From: Avena insularis
Taxonomy: Eukaryota; Streptophyta; Magnoliopsida; Poales; Poaceae
Direction of reading: 5' to 3'
Length of the DNA: 64,000 nucleotides
NCBI GenBank assembly: GCA_023614405.1
Contig: JAJUPC010000229.1
Location: 434,001 to 498,000 of the forward strand
The notes beneath the pieces were generated by a model that saw nothing but the letters and a program-made list of their open reading frames with translations, was not told the DNA's origin and did no database searches. Position 1 is the stretch's first letter. Each line of letters starts with the position of its first letter. A program made the position numbers and the translations under genes. Below, piece by piece: positions 1 to 10,891 of the stretch.

Positions 1-595
1 GAATGGCCATACTGTTTCGTTGTCAGATATTTTCCAAATAACTTGAAATGAATAATGAACTTTGACTTGACCACAACAGGGTTGTGTTTATGATAATAGC
101 TTCCCAACTTAAGTGATTCTAGAACTTTACTTTATCTTTCTTTGCTTCAAAACTCAGCTTAGGTTTCAAACTTAACTTTATAGTTAAACTTAGATTTAGC
201 ACTTTAACTTAGACCTATAGTACCTGTTAATAGTAGTTTGCGAGTACTTAAAGAGTACTCATGGCTTTTGTCCCTGGCTATTCTCATGGCCAGACTATGA
301 AGGAGACTATCAAGATGATGGCCAACAGGATGGCTATGATAACTAGGACTACTGCCTCCGTCAGCATTGCTTGTGCCCCTGAAGATGGACCCCACCGCTA
401 CGCTTATCTTTTATTTCTGCTCCTTGTTGTATTAATGACTGGATCATGAGATCCTTATTTGTGTAAGACCTTATGTATGGTTTGTAATGGATGGTGTACT
501 GTGATATCCAATCCGTTATGTCTCGCAAAAATGGTAATCCTGGGATTGCGAGGTATGGAATAACGGGCATCTGGGATTAAAAATCCGGGTGTTGA
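1..595. repeat. LTR-like non-coding fragment upstream of element A
   Basis: No reading frame here looks like a protein; the longest open stretches are under 70 codons and overlap on both strands. The tail, rich in GGG and ending with a TGTTGA-type string near 590-596, resembles the 3' end of a grass gypsy LTR, but I cannot name the family. A 7-bp inverted repeat (GAGTACT, loop TAAAG, AGTACTC) sits at 242-260. The sequence differs from the LTR of element A and from the array, so it is probably part of another element that joined or interrupted the 5' LTR of element A. The left edge lies outside the window. Confidence 0.4.
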
Positions 596-596
596 T

Positions 597-610
597 AGAC
601 GAGCACATCA
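597..610 (+). repeat. Remnant of the 5' LTR end of element A
   Basis: These bases match the last bases of the 3' LTR (7087-7100) with one difference (GAGCACATCA against GAGAACATCA). They are followed by the primer-binding region, as expected for a 5' LTR end. About 1.58 kb of LTR is absent to the left. A TGTTGATA string at 590-597 equals the LTR start at 5504-5511, so an internal LTR deletion joining start to end is possible, but the match is too short to decide. Confidence 0.5.
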
Positions 611-618
611 AGATTTTC

Positions 619-636
619 TGGCGTCGTTGTCGGGGA
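619..636 (+). other. Primer-binding site, tRNA-Asp type
   Basis: The 18 bases TGGCGTCGTTGTCGGGGA differ only by two C-to-T changes from TGGCGCCGTTGCCGGGGA, the tRNA-Asp-complementary site common in plant gypsy elements. It lies 8 nt after the LTR remnant and 166 nt before the gag start. Both mismatches are transitions of the kind produced by deamination of methylated cytosine. Confidence 0.7.
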
Positions 637-801
637 GTCAAGGACATCTTCACAAGGGGAGTCCCTCATAACCAATCTCTTTACTTTTATGTTTTTGTTT
701 TGCTTAGTTTTCTTTTTGCTTTGTTTGCTTGTTTTGTTTTTCAAAAAACACAAAAAAAATTAGTTCTACAAGTTTGCTTTCTTATTTGAAAACCCAAAAA
801 A

Positions 802-2805
802 ATGACTACTCTTGAAAACACTAAGTTGTGTGACTTCACTAGCACCAACAACAATGATTTTATGAGCACACCTATTGCTACACCTGTGGCTGAAAATACT
901 TTCTTTGAGATAAAACCTGCTTTGCTCAATCTTGTTATGATAGAACAATTTTCTGGTATTGGTAATGAAGATGTTGTTTCCCATCTAAATAACTTTCTTG
1001 AACTTTGTGAGATGCAAAAGCATAGGGATATAAATGGTGATATTATTAAACTGAAATTGTTTCCTTTCTCTTTGAGAGGAAAAGCTAAAGAATAGTTGAA
1101 TTCCTTAACTAGGAATAGTATTGATTCTTGGACTAAATGCAAAGATTCTTTTATTGGAACGTACTATCCTCCTGCTAGAATTATATCCATGAGAAGTGAG
1201 TTAATGAAGTTTAAACAACTTGATAATGAGCATGTTGCTCAAGCTTGGGAAAGAATGAAATCTTTGGTAAAGAATTGTCCCACTCATGGACTGACTGCTT
1301 GGATGATCATCCAAACCTTTTATGCAGAATTGAACTATTCTTCAAGGAACCTATTGGATTCTGCTGCTGGAGGTACCTTTATGACCATCACTTTGGGTGC
1401 TGCAACAAAACTTTTGGACAATATGATGGTTAATTATTCTGAATGGCATACTGAGAGAGCTCCACAAGGTAAGAAGGTAAATTCTGTTGAGGAAACCTCC
1501 TCCTTGAGTGATAAAATTGATATTATTATGTCTATGCTTGTTAATGGGAAAGCCCATATTGATCCAAATAATGTTCCTTTGGCTTCTTTGGTTGCTCAAG
1601 AAGAGCAAGTTGATGTGAACTTCATAAGAAATAACAATTTTGGCAACAATGCTTATGGTAATAACAATTATAGGCCCTACCCTCCTAATAATACTTATGG
1701 CTATAATGGTAAACCTGGATTACCTAGTGAAGGAAGAATTTTAGAAGTTGAAAGAGCCACTAAAAACTTCATGTAAATGCAATATGACCAAAATAAACTA
1801 TTCACTAAAAATATGGAGGAACAATCTATCATTTTGAAGAACATTAGCCATCAACTTGAGAGTCTAAATAGGGAAATCCCTAGTTTACAATTGAAACTCT
1901 CTAATGTTGAAAGAAATATATCATCTTTGTCTGAAGCTCAATCTTCATTGGTTAATAAAATGGCTGCTAAACCTGAAACTAATGAGAACCCCTTTGCAGC
2001 TACTAATGCCATACAAGTAAGAATTGATGAAAATGTTAGACTATTAGCTGAATTACATGCTAAGTGGGAAAGAGAAGATGAAATTGCTAGAAACATTAGT
2101 GTTTCTGCTATTACCACCACTAGTGTTGAGGCTAGTAATAGTTCTACTACTTTAGATGATAAGTATGGCTTTGATCTTGATGGTTGCAATATCTCTAAAG
2201 TTATTAAGTTCCTACAAAAGCTTGCTAAGAGTCCTAATGCTAGTGCTATGAACATGGCCTTTACAAAACACATTACTGATGCTCTCATAAAGATTAAAGA
2301 AGAAAAGATGAAACATAAAGCTTCTATTCCTATAAAACAAGAAGATGGTTGGGAACCCATCATTAATATGAAAGTGAATGACTTTGATTTCAAAGCTTTG
2401 TGTGATCTTGATAGTAGTGTTTCTATTATGCCTAGAAGGATTTATGATATGCTTGATTTGCCTCCTCTTGAGGATTGATATTTGAATGTCCCACTTGATG
2501 CTAATGCTAAAAAGAAACTCATGGGGAGTCTTAATGATGTTCTTATTATGGTTAACGATTCCTATGTCCCCGTTGATTTCTATGTTTTGGACGTTGAATA
2601 CAATGCTTCTTGTCCTATTACTTTGGGAAGACCTTTTCTTAGAACTGTTGGTGCCATCATTGATATGAAAGAAGGCACCATTAAATATCAACTCCCACTC
2701 AAGAAAGGTATAGAACACTTCCCTAAAAAGAGAGAAAATATTTCTTTTTCTTTTCCTATGAAAACAAAATTTGGTCTTAATGCTTCTTCATTTGAGAACA
2801 CTTGA
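802..2805 (+). pseudogene. gag: gag-protease of element A with three in-frame stops
   Basis: One frame runs 668 codons from ATG at 802 to TGA at 2803-2805 and is interrupted by TAG at 1093-1095, TAA at 1774-1776 and TGA at 2476-2478. There is no frameshift. Residues about 50-180 are a Retrotrans_gag (capsid) domain; the first stop replaces what is probably the Trp of a GKAKEW motif. Residues about 270-310 are Asn/Gly/Tyr-rich, and no CCHC knuckle is seen. Residues about 525-640 are a retropepsin-like protease. Its catalytic Asp is codon 535 (2404-2406), but the usual DLG or DTG reads D-L-D, a probable Gly-to-Asp change. The later GRPFLRTVGAIIDM segment is typical of plant gypsy protease. All the lesions fit G-to-A or C-to-T transitions. 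The product would be non-functional unless read through. Confidence 0.85.
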
Positions 2806-3498
2806 TTCTTTCTTTGGTTCTTATGCCTAACTTAAAGGCGTTAAAGAAAAGTACTTATTGGGAGATAACCCAAAAGTTTTAGATGAGTCTTGGAAGTTAT
2901 TACTTCAGTAATAACCTCTCCTTATCCTTTTTATTTGCTTTTTGTGCCAAGAGTAACCTCTAATGAGAGAGAAGTAATGATTGGGAAAGTTGCTGTCCCG
3001 AAACAGATTTTTGTGCTTCACCGTAAAAATTCGTGAGAGAGATCTTTATGTCGGATTGAGCTGTAATTGTTTGTGCTTCTGACCCAGGTTGTTATAACTT
3101 TAGTTAGTTCAACACTTTTTGATTCGAGCAACAGAAGGTCTTCGAAAAAATTCGTCTTTACCTGTTGGTCTGTTTTGACAGATTTCTGCCATTTTCTACA
3201 TTTGCTTCTTGTGGGTTCCTTTTTGAGTTATTTTGGGGAATTGAGATTTTTGAGGGAAGTGATACAGTAGCTAGTGTCCTAATTGAAGTTTATTTGGTGT
3301 TAGAACTGAACCTTAAGACTTATTTATCTTAAGTGCACTAATGTTGCTAATAAGATTGTGTGAAGTTTTGTATGAAGGAAAATTTTCAGGTGTATGGAAG
3401 GAATGAGTAATGAGATGAAGGATGGATTAAAGCTCAAGCTTGGGCATGCCATGCGTGTCACCCCAAGAAATATCCAATAAGTACAAGCGTCAAAGCTT

Positions 3499-3519
3499 GG
3501 GGATGCCCAAGGCATCCCC
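3499..3519. repeat. Perfect 9-bp inverted repeat
   Basis: GGGGATGCC and GGCATCCCC are separated by CAA and could form a 9-bp stem with a 3-nt loop. The left arm repeats the GCTTGGGGATG string found at the polypurine tract (5495-5505). A role in RNA packaging or priming is conceivable but unsupported. Confidence 0.55.
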
Positions 3520-5486
3520 TTCTTCATCAATAAAAATTCCAGGTTTCTTCCAAACGCTTCATTTTTATTGTTTCATGCATAGTTGTGTTGTTCTTGGGGC
3601 GTCTTATTTTTCGTTTTCGTTTTGGTTTTTCGTTTGCTTTGGTTTGCTTAGTTTTCTGAATAAATTGGTTGGACCCCCTCTTTCATACATTGGTTTGCAA
3701 ATAGTTTGGTTTGGTTTGGAAAAGAGTAGGAAAGTTCATACTTATGTGGTAAAAAGAGCTCGTTTTTGACTGTGGCCTATGCTTTGTCATGCCATGATTG
3801 ATATTGTTTTGGCTTTATGCTTATTATTCTTTGCTGTAGCATGACATTTTATAAACAATTGAGATTTCTTAATGTGCCTTGGATGAATCATGCGTCGTTT
3901 TAGCATATTAAAGCATAGTATAGTGGTATTCTCCTTTGATGCTTTATTTGGGTTGACTTGGCACATGCTCACACCATGTTATGACTATCCAAAGTCACCA
4001 TAGCCTTTATGATCCTTTAGTTTTCAACTTTTAGTATCACTTTATTCTTTGATGAATGATGTTTTGTCGCTCTGCATGATTATGGCCATTATTGCTCTCT
4101 TAGTTTGTCGCTCCCAGTCTTTTGCTAGCCTCCACAACAAAGTATGAGTTCCACTCATGCATCCAACTCCCTAAACCATGTTATTCCAAAGATTCCACCA
4201 TACCTACCTACTAGCTTATGTTATTCCAAGTATATTCATGCTTTTGTTTACCTTCCACTTGTTATGAGAAAACTAGTGATTAAAGCTCTCATGAACTTGA
4301 TGGCACACTTTACTTTTTTGCCTCTAATAAACTTGAACCATTGAGTCCTTCTTTGTTGCGTATATGCTTGTGCTTTATAAGTTGAAATTAGCAGAACCAT
4401 GCACCATGGGGAACGCTTTCAACATTGCACTTGTACTTTGTACCCCGTTGATATCATGTTTTTTGCTTACGGATCCCGGCAGTGTGAAATAAAAGTGGAA
4501 CTTGTAAGATCATGGAGTTTGTATGTGTGTTAGAGAAACGCCTAGGCCGCTAGACTAAGCCATGCCTAGTCATGGTGGAAACTTGTAGCATCACCATAAT
4601 GAGCACTCTATGAAGCACCCTCAATAAAAACCTATGCAAATAGCAAATAAAAAGATCGCTGAGATGCTCATTGTCTGCTTGCCTTGTCATTTTGATTATG
4701 GGAAAGCTCCCGTATCATGTGCAAGGGGTACCCCGTTGGAGGTTCTTAATGATACACATATACTTACAATGACAAGAGCTTACTCGTGACTGAAGTTGAG
4801 TAGCATGAGGATCGGTCTTCATAAGTAAGGGGCATGAGATTTCGGTTTATAACTTGTCAAGCATATCCTCTTAGTTGTGTCACTTTAACCTTAATCACCT
4901 TCAAGATGCTTATGATAGGGGCAATGAGAGCTGAAAACTACAAGTACCATAATTTTTGGAAGCTCTTTATGAGACTTGAATCCCTACTTCCTTTTACAAA
5001 AGGCCTTTCTTCCACCATTATATTGAGTCTCCACCTTCTATCTTTATGCACCTACTTTGAGAGCATAGTGGACATTCTTAGTTCTATGTGCATTGTCCCA
5101 AGACTAGTTCATTGATGCATAACTTGTTATTGCTTGTGTTAAACTATTGTATCTAGTCACTCTTATGAACTTTGAAGGTGTCCTATGCATTTATATTTGC
5201 TAATCTATTGCGGGACAAGCTGAATACTATTATGCTATGTTTTCTTTATGTGAAACAAACAAACATCTTGCAAAGCATTGTTATTCATGAATCTTTTGTT
5301 TGTGCCTTTTCGTGTTGCATCATAGTTTCTTTGCTTATTGCTAGAACCTTGTCTTTCATGTTATGATTGGAGTACTATGATCCCAGCTTTGAATGTTTTG
5401 CAAATACTTTGATCAAGTCTTTGATGGTGCATGTCACCTCAAAAATTATTCTTTCTTTTTATCACTTACCTACTCGAGGATGAGCA

Positions 5487-5503
5487 GGAGTTAAGCTTGG
5501 GGA
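5487..5503 (+). other. Polypurine tract of element A
   Basis: The purine-rich run AGGAGTTAAGCTTGGGGA lies immediately before the LTR start TGTTGATAC, where plus-strand priming is expected. The CTT inside it breaks a pure polypurine run, as in many Triticeae gypsy elements. Confidence 0.6.
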
Positions 5504-7100
5504 TGTTGATACATTGCAAATATATCTATAATTTTTGATGTTCCATGCTTGGTTTTATCCACTTTCTTGTGTTTTGTTCCAACTTTGGAGTACTTTTCAT
5601 ACGATTTCTTGGACTAACCTATTAACAAGAGCCACAGTGCCAGCTGCCTGTTTTCTGCTGTTTTTGGTTCCAGGAAAGTCAGAAAATGAATATTCTCAGA
5701 ATTGAACGGGACAAAAGCCAAAGTGCCTATTTTTCCGGAAGGGATCAAGTGCCAGAATACGAGACGGAGAAGGGCCCGGGAGCCACCACACCACCTGGCC
5801 GCGTGGCCAGGCCTGGCCCGCCCCAGGGGGTGGTGTGGCCGCTCTCGGCACCCCCTCGGCCTCTCCTTCCGCCTATATATTGCCCTCAGGACGAAAACCC
5901 TAAGGGCCCGATCAAAAATCCACGAAAGAGTCTCAGAGTCAGTCATCTCCATCCCTAGATTGGGAGGGATCAAGCTCTTCCGGCACCTCACTAGAGGGGA
6001 ATTCACCCTGGAGGCCTTCTTCATCACCATGCAAGCCTCCGGTGTGATGCGTTAGTAGTTCATCCTTGGACTACGGATCCATGTAGTAGCTAGATGGCTG
6101 GTTCTCCTCCTTTGTGCTTTCATGTTTAGATCTTGTGAGCTCCGTTCATGATCAAGATCATCTATTTGTAATCATACATGTTGGGTTTGCGAGGATCCAA
6201 TGGATATTGAGATCTTATTTCAGATTGATTATTGATTCTATCATGTCTTTGTTATTTGTGATCTTGCATTCTTTCCGTTGTTAGTAGCTATCTTGGCCAA
6301 GTAGATGCTAGCAACTCCAAGAGTTAGTATTTATGCTCGATAGTGGGTTCATGCCTCTGGTAATCTGGGGAAGTGATAGAAATCTCTAAGGTACTAGATT
6401 GGTTGTTGCTACTAGGGAGAAAACAACAATCCTTTGTTCATAGAACAATCGTATTGTTTACTTTACACGCAGTTCGTAAAGCAATAATCTGTTGCTTGCA
6501 ACTTAATACTGGAGGGGGTTCGGATGATAACCTGAAGGTGGATTATGAGTCATAGATGCAGTTGGATGGCGGTCTATGTATTATGTTGTAATGCCCAATC
6601 AAGTCTCAAAGGAGTCAAGATGATTAGTATATTCATGTATTGCTTTCTCGGTGTTTGTCAATTGCCCCGCTGTAATTTGTTCACCCAGCATGTTATCTAT
6701 CTAAGGAGAGCCACCTCTAGTGAACTATGGATCCCGGTCCTTGTCTTTTACATACAATCTACAATCTTTTAGTGCTTTGTGTTTACTTTCTGCAAACTTT
6801 TACTTCTTTCCATTCGATACGTTTAATCCTTTGTTTTCCACAAAACACGGTGAGATTGACAACCTCATCGCAAGTTGGGGACCAAGTTTTGTGTTTGTGT
6901 TGTGCAGGTCTCCACGTTGCTACTAGCACCGGTAGTGCGCCCTGCCAAAGATCAGCTAGTAACACCTTTGGGGTGTTTCCTTGCTCCTACTGGTTCTATT
7001 AAACCTTGGTTTCATAACCGAGGGAAAACTTGCTGTTGTACTCATCATACCTTCCTCTTGGGGTTCCCAACGAGCTCTATGTCGAACGACGAGAACATCA
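5504..7100 (+). repeat. 3' LTR of element A (about 1.6 kb)
   Basis: The LTR starts with TGTTGATAC after the polypurine tract and ends near CATCA at 7100; an end at 7097 (AACA) is also possible. It contains a GC-rich block at about 5775-5870, a TATA box and a transcribed-leader-like segment. The tail, with GGTTTCATAACCGAGGG and the string CTTGGGGTTCCCAACGA, is of the type ending several Triticeae gypsy LTRs. The short open frames inside it are not supported as genes. No target duplication can be checked because the 5' flank is gone. Confidence 0.7.
5872..5880 (+). promoter_or_regulatory. TATA box in the LTR of element A
   Basis: CCTATATAT, followed by TGCCC, lies just downstream of a GC-rich block in the first quarter of the LTR. 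This is the usual place for a retroelement core promoter. The transcript start would lie roughly 30 bp downstream, near 5905-5910. Confidence 0.55.
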
Positions 7101-8930
7101 TGCATCCATATGTGGTATGTGAAAAGGACACACATGCAATGACTCCAGTTGTTGTTAATAAAAAGAACACACATGCAATGACACTGGTAGATCCATATGT
7201 GGTTTCTGAAGAGAACACACATTTCAATGATACTGGTGGATCCATATGTGGTATGTGAAAAGAACACACATGCAATGACTCCAATGTTGTTAGTAAAAAG
7301 AACACACATGCAATGACACTGGTGGATCCATGTGTGGTCTCTGAAGAGAACACACATGTAATGACATTGGTGGATCCATATGTGGTATGTGAAAAGAACA
7401 CACATGCAATGACTCCAGTTGTTGTTAGTAAAAAGGACACACATGCAATGACTCTAGTTGTGGTTCATGATAAGAACACACATTTCAATGACACTGGTGC
7501 ATCCGTATGTGGTATGTGAAAAGAACACACATGCAATGACTCTGGTTGTTGATAGTAAAAAGAGCACACATGCAATGACACTGGTGGATCCATGTGTTGT
7601 CTATGAAGAGAACACACATGCAATGACGCTGGTGGATCCATATGTGGTATGTGAAAAGAACAGACATGTAATGACTCCAGTTGTTGTTAGTAAAAAGAAC
7701 ACACATGCAATGACACTGGTGGATCCATGTGTAGTCTCTGAAGAGAACACACATGCAATGACACTGGTGCATACATATGTGGTATGTGAAAAGAACACAC
7801 ATGCAATGACTCTAGTTGTTGTTAGTAAAAAACAAACACGCAATGACACTGGTGGATCCATGTGCGGTCTCTTAAGAGAACACACATGCAATGACTCTAG
7901 CTGTGGTTAATGAGAAGAACACACATTTCAATGACACCGGTGGATGCATATGTGGTATGTGAAAAGAATAGTCATGAAATGACTCCATTTGTTGTTAGTA
8001 AAAATAACACACATACAATGACACTGGTGGATCCATGTGTGGTCTCTGAAGAGAACACACATGCAATGACACTGGTGGATCCATATGTGGTATGTGAAAA
8101 GAACACACATGGAATGACTCTAGTTGTGGTTAGTAAAAACAACACACATGTAATGACACTGGTGGATCCATGTGTGGTCTTTGAAGAGAACACACATGCA
8201 ATGAATCTAGCTATGGTTAATGATAAGAACATACATTTCAATGACACTGGTGGATCCATGTGTGGTCTCTGAAGAGAACACACATGCAATGACACTGGTC
8301 GATCCATATGTGGTATGTGAAAAGAACACACATGCAATGACTCTAGTTGTTAGTAAACAGAACACACATGCAATGACACTGGTGGATCCATGTGTGGTTT
8401 CTGATGAGAACACACATTTCAATGACACTGGTGGATCCATATGTGGTATGTGAAAAGAACACACATACAATGACCCCAGTTGTTATTAGTAAAAAGAACA
8501 CACATGCAATGACACTGGTAGATCCATGTGTGGTTTCTGAAGAGAACACACATGCAATGACACTGGTGGATCCATATGTGGTATGTGAAAATAACACCCA
8601 TGAAATGACTCTACTTGTTGTTAGTAAAAAGAACACACATGTAATGACACTGGTGGATCCATGTGTGGTTTCTGAAGAGAACACACATGCAATGACTCAA
8701 GCTGTGGTTAATGAGAAGAACACACATTTCAATGACACTGGTGGAGCCATATGTTGTATGTGAAAAGAATAGTCATGAAATGACTCCAGTTGTTATTAGT
8801 AAAAAGAACACACATGCAATGACACTAGTGGATCCATGTGTGGTCTCTAAAGAGAACACACATGCAATGACACTGCTGGATCCATATGTGGTATGTGAAA
8901 AGAACGCACATGCAATGACTCTAGTTGTTA

Positions 8931-9572
8931 TTAGTAAAAAGAACACACATGCAATGACACTGGTGGATCCATGTGTGGTCTCTGAAGAGAACACACATGC
9001 AATGACACTAGCTGTGGTTTATAGAGAAGAACACACATTTCAATGACACTGGTCTTTCCATGTGTGATCTCTGAAGAGAACACACATGCAATGACACTGG
9101 TGGATCCATATGTGGTATGTGAAAAGAACACACATGCAATGACACTGGTGCATCCATGTGTGGTCTCTGAAGAGAGCACACATTTCAATGATACTGGTGG
9201 ATCCATATGTGGTATGTGAAATGAACACACATGCAATGACTCTACTTGTTGTTAGTAAAAAGAACACACATGCAATGACACTGGTGGATCCATGTGTGGT
9301 CTCTGAAGATAACACACATGCAATGACTCTAGCTGTGGTTTATAGAGAAGAAAACACATTTCAATGACACTGGTCTTTCCATGTGTGATCTCTGAAGAGA
9401 ACAAACATGCAATGACACTGGTGGATCCATATGTGGTATGTGAAAAGAACACACATGCAATGACACTGGTGCATCCATGTGTAGTCTCTGAAGAGAACAC
9501 ACATTTCAATGATACTGGTGGATCCATATGTGGAATGTGAAATGAACACACATGCAATGACTCTACTTGTTG
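8931..9572. repeat. Local tandem duplication, 2 x 321 bp
   Basis: Segments 8931-9251 and 9252-9572 are near-identical, including the rare GGTCTTTCCATGTGTGATC variant near 9052 and 9373. Each holds about seven modules. It is a recent unequal-crossover product in the irregular left part of the array. Confidence 0.7.
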
Positions 9573-10891
9573 TTAGTAAAAAGAAGACACATGCAATGAC
9601 ACTGGTGGATATCTGTGGTCTCTGAAGAGAACACACATTTCAATGACACTAGTCGATCCATATGTGGTATGTGAAAATAACACACATGCAATGACTCCAG
9701 TTGTTGTTGGTAAAAAGGACACACATGCAATGACACTGGTGGATCGATGTGTGGTCTCTGAAGAGAACACACATGCAATGACTCTAGTTGTGGTTAATGA
9801 TAAGAACACACATATCAATGACACTGGTGGATCCGTATGTGGTATGTGAAAAGAACACACATGCAATGACTCTGGTTGTTGTTAGTAAAAAGAGCACACA
9901 TGCAATGACACTGGTGGATCCATGTGTTGTCTCTGAAGAGAACACACATGCAATGGCGCTGGTGGATCCATATGTGGTATGTGAAAAGAACACACATGCA
10001 ATGACTCCAGTTGTTGTTAGTGAAAAGAACACACATGCAATGACACTGGTGGATCCATGTGTGGTCTCTGAAGAAAACACACGTTTCAATGACTCTAGCT
10101 GTGGTTAATGAGAAGAACACACATTTCAAGGACACTGGTGGATCCATATGTGGTATGTCAAAAGAATACTCATGAAATGACTCTAGTTGTTGTTAGTAAA
10201 AAGAGCACACATGCAATGACACTGGTGGATCCATGTGTGGTCTCTAAAGAGAACACACATGCAATGACACTAGTGGATCCATATGTGGTATGTGAAAAAA
10301 AACACATGCAATGACTCTAGTTGTTGTTAGCAAAAAGAACACACATGCAATGACACTGGTGGATCCATGTGTGGTCTCTGAAGAGAACACACATGCAATG
10401 ACTCTAGCTGTGGTTCATGAGAAAAACACATAGTTCAATGACACTGGTGGATCCATGTGTGGTCTCTGAAGAGAACACACATGCAATAACACTGGTGGAT
10501 CCATATGTGATATGTAAAAAGAACACACATGCAATGACTCCAGTTGTTGTTAGTAAAAAAGAACACACATGCAATGACACTGGTGGATCCATGTGTGGTC
10601 TCTGAAGAGAACACACATTTCAATGACACTGGTGGATCCATATGTGGTATGTGAAAAGAACACACATGCAATGACTCCAATTGTAGTTAGTAAAAAGAAC
10701 ACACATGCAATGACACTGGTGGATCCATGTGTGGTCTCTGAAGAGAACACACATTTCAATGACACTGGTGGATCCATATGTGGTATGTGAAAAGAACACA
10801 CATGCAATGACCCTAGTTGTTGTTAGTAAAAACAACACACATGCATGACACTAGTGGATCCATGTGTGGTCTCTGAAGAGAACACACATGC

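Larger units (their letters stand above)
2806..5503 (+). other. Non-coding internal region of element A
   Basis: This 2.7 kb lies between gag-protease and the polypurine tract. The open frames are short (109 codons at most), share no retroelement domain and overlap frames on the other strand. No RT, RNase H or integrase motif was found on either strand. It holds one strong hairpin (3499-3519) and T-rich stretches. Long non-coding internal domains like this are typical of non-autonomous Triticeae gypsy elements. Confidence 0.6.
590..7100 (+). mobile_element. Element A: 5'-truncated, non-autonomous Ty3/gypsy LTR retrotransposon
   Basis: The order is LTR remnant, primer-binding site (619-636), gag-protease (802-2805), long non-coding internal DNA, polypurine tract (to 5503) and 3' LTR (5504-7100). 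I find no reverse transcriptase, RNase H or integrase in 2806-5503, so the element would depend on proteins from a relative; this matches known gag-protease-only gypsy families of Triticeae. The 5' LTR is almost wholly missing. Its last bases, about GACGAGCACATCA before position 610, match the end of the 3' LTR, GACGAGAACATCA ending at 7100. The tandem array begins directly after the 3' LTR. The exact family is not assigned. Confidence 0.75.

Noticed and set aside
2806..5503. Search for hidden RT or integrase in element A
   Set aside because: No DD-containing RT motif, zinc finger or D,D35E pattern was found in any frame, so I treat the element as gag-protease only.
5614..6055. Overlapping 90-138 codon frames in the LTR of element A
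   Set aside because: They lie across the GC-rich promoter block and TATA box of an LTR and have no domain similarity I can recognise.
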